Both the position numbers and the translations under genes were made by a program. A stretch of DNA of 64,000 nucleotides from Bradyrhizobium archetypum (lineage in GTDB: Bacteria > Pseudomonadota > Alphaproteobacteria > Rhizobiales > Xanthobacteraceae), in NCBI RefSeq assembly GCF_013114835.1, contig NZ_JAAVLW010000001.1, positions 372,001-436,000 on the forward strand, written 5' to 3'. Within the stretch, counting starts at the first letter, position 1. Each line of letters begins with the position of its first letter. Below, one piece after another: positions 60,668 through 64,000 of the stretch. The notes under the pieces are model-generated. The model searched no databases, was not told the DNA's origin, and worked only from the letters and a program-made list of their open reading frames with translations.

Positions 60668-63600
60668 ATGGCGAACAATCCGAAGAAGGTAAAAGATCCC
60701 ACTGAAGTCGCGCTCTCCGCCATTCAGGAAGCGCTCAACATCAGCGATACCACCGTCGACCCCAGCCGAAATTCGATCAGCGGTGAACTCCCCCCGCCAA
60801 CCATGCCCTCCGGCGCGCCCGCCTATTCCGGAGCACCGTTCGACACGCGCCCCAGTGCCGAGCGGCCGGCGTTCGATCAGATCGAAGAGCCGCGCGGCCC
60901 CCGCCGCGCCGCCAATGACGATCGCGAAACCATCGGACAACTTCTGCAGGCGATCCAGAAGAACCAGCCTGCACGCAGCGTCTACATGCTTGCCGCCGCG
61001 TTTAGCGGCGTCTGGCTGCTCGGTTGCGGCCTTCTGACCGTCAGCTTCCTGTCGTCTCTGCAGGCGGCGATCGGACAGAGCGGCGGCATACTGGTGCTCG
61101 CCGGACTTGCGGCATTGTTCTTCGCGCCGGTCCTGTTGTTCTATTTTCTCGCCAGCCTCGCCTGGCGCGGCCAGGAAATGCGGATGATCGCGCAGTCGAT
61201 GGCGCAGGTCGCGATCCGCTTCTCCGAGCCCGAAGGCGCGGCCGCCGATTCCATGGTGACCGTCGGTCAAGCGATCCGCCGCGAGGTCGCAGCAATGGGC
61301 GACGGCGTCGAGCGTGCGATTGCGCGCGCCGGCGAACTGGAAACGCTCGTTGCCAATGAAGTCGCAGCACTCGAGCGCGCCTATTCCGACAACGAAGTGC
61401 GTATCCGCGCGCTGCTGCAGGACATCGCCCATCAGCGCGACAATCTGGTCGGTCAGGCCGAGCAGGTTCGCAGCGCCATCTCCGGGGTCCAGATCGATCT
61501 GCGCCACGACATCGCGCTGATCTCCGACGCGATTGCCTCGCGCGTCGACGAGGTCGCAAAAAGTATTACCGGCGCGCTGGAAGAGCGCGGCCAGCACATC
61601 ACGAGCGCGTTGAGCCATGCTGGCGACAATATGATTCTCGCGCTCGGCGAGCGCGGCGGCGACCTGCTCGACCGCCTGGAAGAAGCCAGCGCCGAGACCA
61701 CGCGCGCGGTGCTCGATGCGTCCGAACGGCTGACCACCAGCCTCAACTTCAAGACCGGCCACGTCCACGACGAGTTCGTCGATCTCGCCGATCGCGTCCA
61801 CGAGGTACTGAATGAACGCATCGACCGCATCACCAGCGAATTCGAACAGCGATCATCGACTATCGTCGACGGCATCTCCGACCGCACCGAGCAGGTCCAC
61901 GATTCCCTGAAGAATTCTTCCGATTCGCTCTTGCTCGAACTCGAGCTGCGCTCGGGCGATCTCGTCAACAAGATCGACGAGGCCGGCAACCGACTGGCGA
62001 GCCGCATCCTCACCTCCGGCGACAAGGCCAGCGACGCGCTTGATGTCACGGTGAACAACCTCGTCGCCAAGGTAATCAGCCAGACCGAAAACGCGCACGA
62101 CAGCCTCGCGCTGCAGATGAGCGCCTATGAGGAACTGGTGAAGAATCAGGGCTCGGAGCTTGCGGAAAAGTTCGCTCGCGACAGCGGCACGCTGGGCGCG
62201 CTGATCACGCGCCACATCTCCGAGTTCGACCGCACCGTCAAAACCTTCGGTGGCGAAATCGTCGAGCGCATGGGCCAGCGGACCCAGGAGATATCGGACA
62301 GCCTGAAGAATTACGTCGATACTTTCGACACCCGCCTGGTATCGAACAGCGGCGAGATCACCGCTTCCCTCGATCAGCGGCTGCTGCAGTTCGAAACCCA
62401 GCTCGGCACCCGCGTCACCGGTCTAGACGCCTCGCTCGACCACAAGATCAAGTCGTTCGACGAGACTATCGACAGCCGCCTGAAATCGCTGGAGACGACG
62501 TTCGATAGCCGCGCGCAATCGGTCACCGAAACGATCGACAACCGCCTCAGCACGCTGACGGGATCGCTAACGGACGGTGCGGCGCAGGCGATCCAGTCGA
62601 TCGACCAGCGCCTCACTCTCCTCACCTCCTCGCTCACCGAGGGGACCGCGCAGGCGATTGCAGCCGTCGATCAACGCATTGCCAGCGTCTCCGAAACCAT
62701 CGACGGGCGCACATCCTATCTGACCGACACCATCCAGGCGCGTTTCCAGGAAATCCACCAGGGCATTGAGACGCGGGTCGGCGACCTCACCAGCGGCATC
62801 GAAACCCGGGTTGGCGCCCTTGCCAGCGGCCTCGAGACTCGGGTCGGCGACCTCGCCAGCGGCCTCGAGACCCGCATCGGCGGCATCGCCGGCGACATCG
62901 ACACCCGCGTTGCGCAATTCGAGGATCTGCTCGGCTCGCGGATCGAGGCCGTGGCCGGCCGGATCGAAAGCAGCGGCCGCCAGGCCAGCGAAGACCTGAT
63001 GTCGCGCTCCGAGATGCTGTCCTCCGCCATCAGGTCGCATGTCGAGGACGCCGAGCGTTCGCTGACCAACCTCGTGGTCAATACTTCCGAGACCATCCAG
63101 ACCGGCGCGCGCAGCGCGCAGCAGGCGCTGCTGACGGTTTCCTCCGACGTCGGCGCGCAGTTGAAACTGACGTCGGCCGAGGTCGAAACCGCCCTCACCG
63201 CTGTCGGCACCAGTGCCGCCAACTCGATCCTGACCAGCGCCAAGGATGCCCAGACCACGCTGGTGTCCGCATCCTCCGAGGCAGCCTCGCAGATCAAATC
63301 TCTCGCCGCCGATGTCGAGCGCACCCTCTCGGCCGCAGGCGACGCCACGGCCGCGTCGGTTCTCGCCGGCGCGCGCGAGGCGCAGACCACACTGGTGACC
63401 GCATCCACAGACGCCGCAAGCCAGGTCAAGTCGCTCGCAGCCGATGTCGAGCGTTCGCTGTCGGCCGCCGGCACCGCGACCGCCGAAGCCGTCACCGCCG
63501 GTGCCCTCGCCGCACAGAGCACGCTGGTCGCCGCCTCGACCGAGGCAGCCAATCATGTCAAATCGCTCGCGGCCGACGTCGAGCGTTCGCTCTCGATCGC

Positions 63601-64000
63601 CGGAACAGCGACCGCCGAGGCAATCACAGCGGGCGCCCGCGAGGCCCAGAATACCCTCATGAGCGCGTCCGCCGACGCATCGAGCCAGGTCAAGTCGCTC
63701 GCCGCCGACGTACAGCGCTCGCTCTCGATGGCCGGCAACGCCACCGCCGAGTCGATCACGACGGGCGCACGCGAAGCCCAGAACGCGCTGATCACGGCAT
63801 CCACCGAAGCCGCCAACCATGTCAAGTCGCTGGCGATCGATGTCGAGCGCACGTTGACAGCGGTCGGCGCCGACACCGCAACTTCCCTCCTCGGAAGCGC
63901 GCGCGAAGCACAGAACTCGCTGGCCGCGACCTCTGCGGACGCCGCGAACCAGATCAAGACGATCGCCGCCGAAATGGAGCGGTCGCTCGGCGTCGTCACC
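60668..64000 (+). CDS. Growth pole ring-like giant coiled-coil protein (GPR/RgsE-like), 3' truncated
   Basis: The frame is open from the ATG at 60668 to the window end, giving 1111 residues without a stop. Residues 1-100 are charged and proline rich. Two membrane helices follow at about 105-130 (VYMLAAAFSGVWLLGCGLL) and 140-163 (ILVLAGLAALFFAPVLLFYF). The rest is a long alpha-helical, apolipoprotein-like rod with DTFDTRL, ETRVGDLTSGI and similar 11-residue periodicity, ending in 44-residue repeats (4 x 11). This is the architecture of GPR of Agrobacterium and RgsE of Sinorhizobium, which form a ring at the growing pole. The identification rests on architecture. Confidence 0.75.
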   Translation, partial: MANNPKKVKDPTEVALSAIQEALNISDTTVDPSRNSISGELPPPTMPSGAPAYSGAPFDTRPSAERPAFDQIEEPRGPRRAANDDRETIGQLLQAIQKNQPARSVYMLAAAFSGVWLLGCGLLTVSFLSSLQAAIGQSGGILVLAGLAALFFAPVLLFYFLASLAWRGQEMRMIAQSMAQVAIRFSEPEGAAADSMVTVGQAIRREVAAMGDGVERAIARAGELETLVANEVAALERAYSDNEVRIRALLQDIAHQRDNLVGQAEQVRSAISGVQIDLRHDIALISDAIASRVDEVAKSITGALEERGQHITSALSHAGDNMILALGERGGDLLDRLEEASAETTRAVLDASERLTTSLNFKTGHVHDEFVDLADRVHEVLNERIDRITSEFEQRSSTIVDGISDRTEQVHDSLKNSSDSLLLELELRSGDLVNKIDEAGNRLASRILTSGDKASDALDVTVNNLVAKVISQTENAHDSLALQMSAYEELVKNQGSELAEKFARDSGTLGALITRHISEFDRTVKTFGGEIVERMGQRTQEISDSLKNYVDTFDTRLVSNSGEITASLDQRLLQFETQLGTRVTGLDASLDHKIKSFDETIDSRLKSLETTFDSRAQSVTETIDNRLSTLTGSLTDGAAQAIQSIDQRLTLLTSSLTEGTAQAIAAVDQRIASVSETIDGRTSYLTDTIQARFQEIHQGIETRVGDLTSGIETRVGALASGLETRVGDLASGLETRIGGIAGDIDTRVAQFEDLLGSRIEAVAGRIESSGRQASEDLMSRSEMLSSAIRSHVEDAERSLTNLVVNTSETIQTGARSAQQALLTVSSDVGAQLKLTSAEVETALTAVGTSAANSILTSAKDAQTTLVSASSEAASQIKSLAADVERTLSAAGDATAASVLAGAREAQTTLVTASTDAASQVKSLAADVERSLSAAGTATAEAVTAGALAAQSTLVAASTEAANHVKSLAADVERSLSIAGTATAEAITAGAREAQNTLMSASADASSQVKSLAADVQRSLSMAGNATAESITTGAREAQNALITASTEAANHVKSLAIDVERTLTAVGADTATSLLGSAREAQNSLAATSADAANQIKTIAAEMERSLGVVT
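63239..63999 (+). repeat. Tandem 132-base (44-residue) repeats in the GPR-like gene
   Basis: Units begin at 63239, 63371, 63503, 63635, 63767 and 63899 (the last truncated by the window). Each encodes a version of A(R/K)(E/D)AQ(T/N)TL, VKSLAADVERSLS and a TA(E/A)(A/S) segment. The period of 44 residues equals four hendecads, typical of a straight amphipathic helical rod. Copies are similar but not identical, so the array is old enough to have diverged. Confidence 0.85.

Noticed and set aside
62567..63820. 417-residue minus-strand frame across the GPR-like gene
   Set aside because: It is the antisense of a repetitive high-GC coding region; its repeats mirror the 132-base repeats of the plus-strand gene and it has no domain or ribosome site.

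Overview
The window looks like chromosomal DNA of an alphaproteobacterium of the Bradyrhizobium/Rhodopseudomonas/Nitrobacter group. The grounds are the high GC content, the Caulobacter-type flagellar gene set (FliX, FlbT, FlaF, a DUF6468/PflI-like protein, MotE), a CxxT-type alphaproteobacterial DksA, palindromic intergenic repeats of the kind common in Bradyrhizobium, and a giant GPR/RgsE-like polar protein typical of polar-growing Rhizobiales. The genus is inferred; no rRNA gene is present to settle it.

Layout. (1) 1-3.8 kb: flgB-flgC-fliE-fliQ on the minus strand, divergent from fliO-fliP. (2) 3.9-8.8 kb: a diguanylate cyclase, a CusF-like periplasmic protein, a GlcD-type flavin dehydrogenase and small unknown proteins. 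(3) 9-14.8 kb: an accessory-looking surface-protein locus with a 1276-residue FecR-VCBS-RTX protein, a divergent small exported FecR protein and a TPR protein. (4) 15-26.7 kb: fliL-fliM-pflI-like-motE and a 1248-residue periplasmic TPR protein on the minus strand, with two unknown genes wedged in on the opposite strand, then flgF-flgG-flgA-flgH on the plus strand. (5) 26.9-32 kb: stress and metabolic genes, including an exported SspB-like protein, dksA and an HxlR regulator with its divergent oxidoreductase. (6) 32-42.8 kb: fliX divergent from flgI-cheL-flgN-like, then flaG-like, flaF, flbT, flgL, flgK and flgE. (7) 42.9-60.3 kb: housekeeping, stress and signalling genes (MsrB, a DadA-like oxidase, SixA, Usp, a MocR regulator with a repeated operator, a MHYT-GGDEF-EAL protein, a YciF-like protein, an SGNH hydrolase, ferredoxin reductase and ferredoxin, an Hpt protein). 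(8) 60.7 kb to the end: the first 1111 residues of a GPR/RgsE-like giant coiled-coil protein that runs off the window.

How it works together. The flagellar genes cover the export gate (FliO, FliP, FliQ), rod (FlgB, FlgC, FlgF, FlgG, FliE), P and L rings (FlgI, FlgH, FlgA), switch and stator-associated parts (FliM, FliL, MotE), hook and junction (FlgE, FlgK, FlgL) and the flagellin regulators FlaF and FlbT. Promoter motifs seen by eye fit the Caulobacter hierarchy. TTAA-N7-TTAA (CtrA-type) boxes lie upstream of flgB, the TPR giant and the GPR-like gene, with one-mismatch versions upstream of fliX and flbT. Sigma54 -24/-12 motifs with exact GG-N10-GC spacing lie upstream of flgF, flgI and flgE. 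The window therefore seems to join a CtrA/sigma54 polar flagellum regulon to a polar growth protein.

Most novel to my eye: the signal-peptide-bearing SspB homologue, the GPR-like protein with 44-residue (4 x 11) repeats and a candidate CtrA box, and the giant TPR protein downstream of MotE with its own CtrA-type box.
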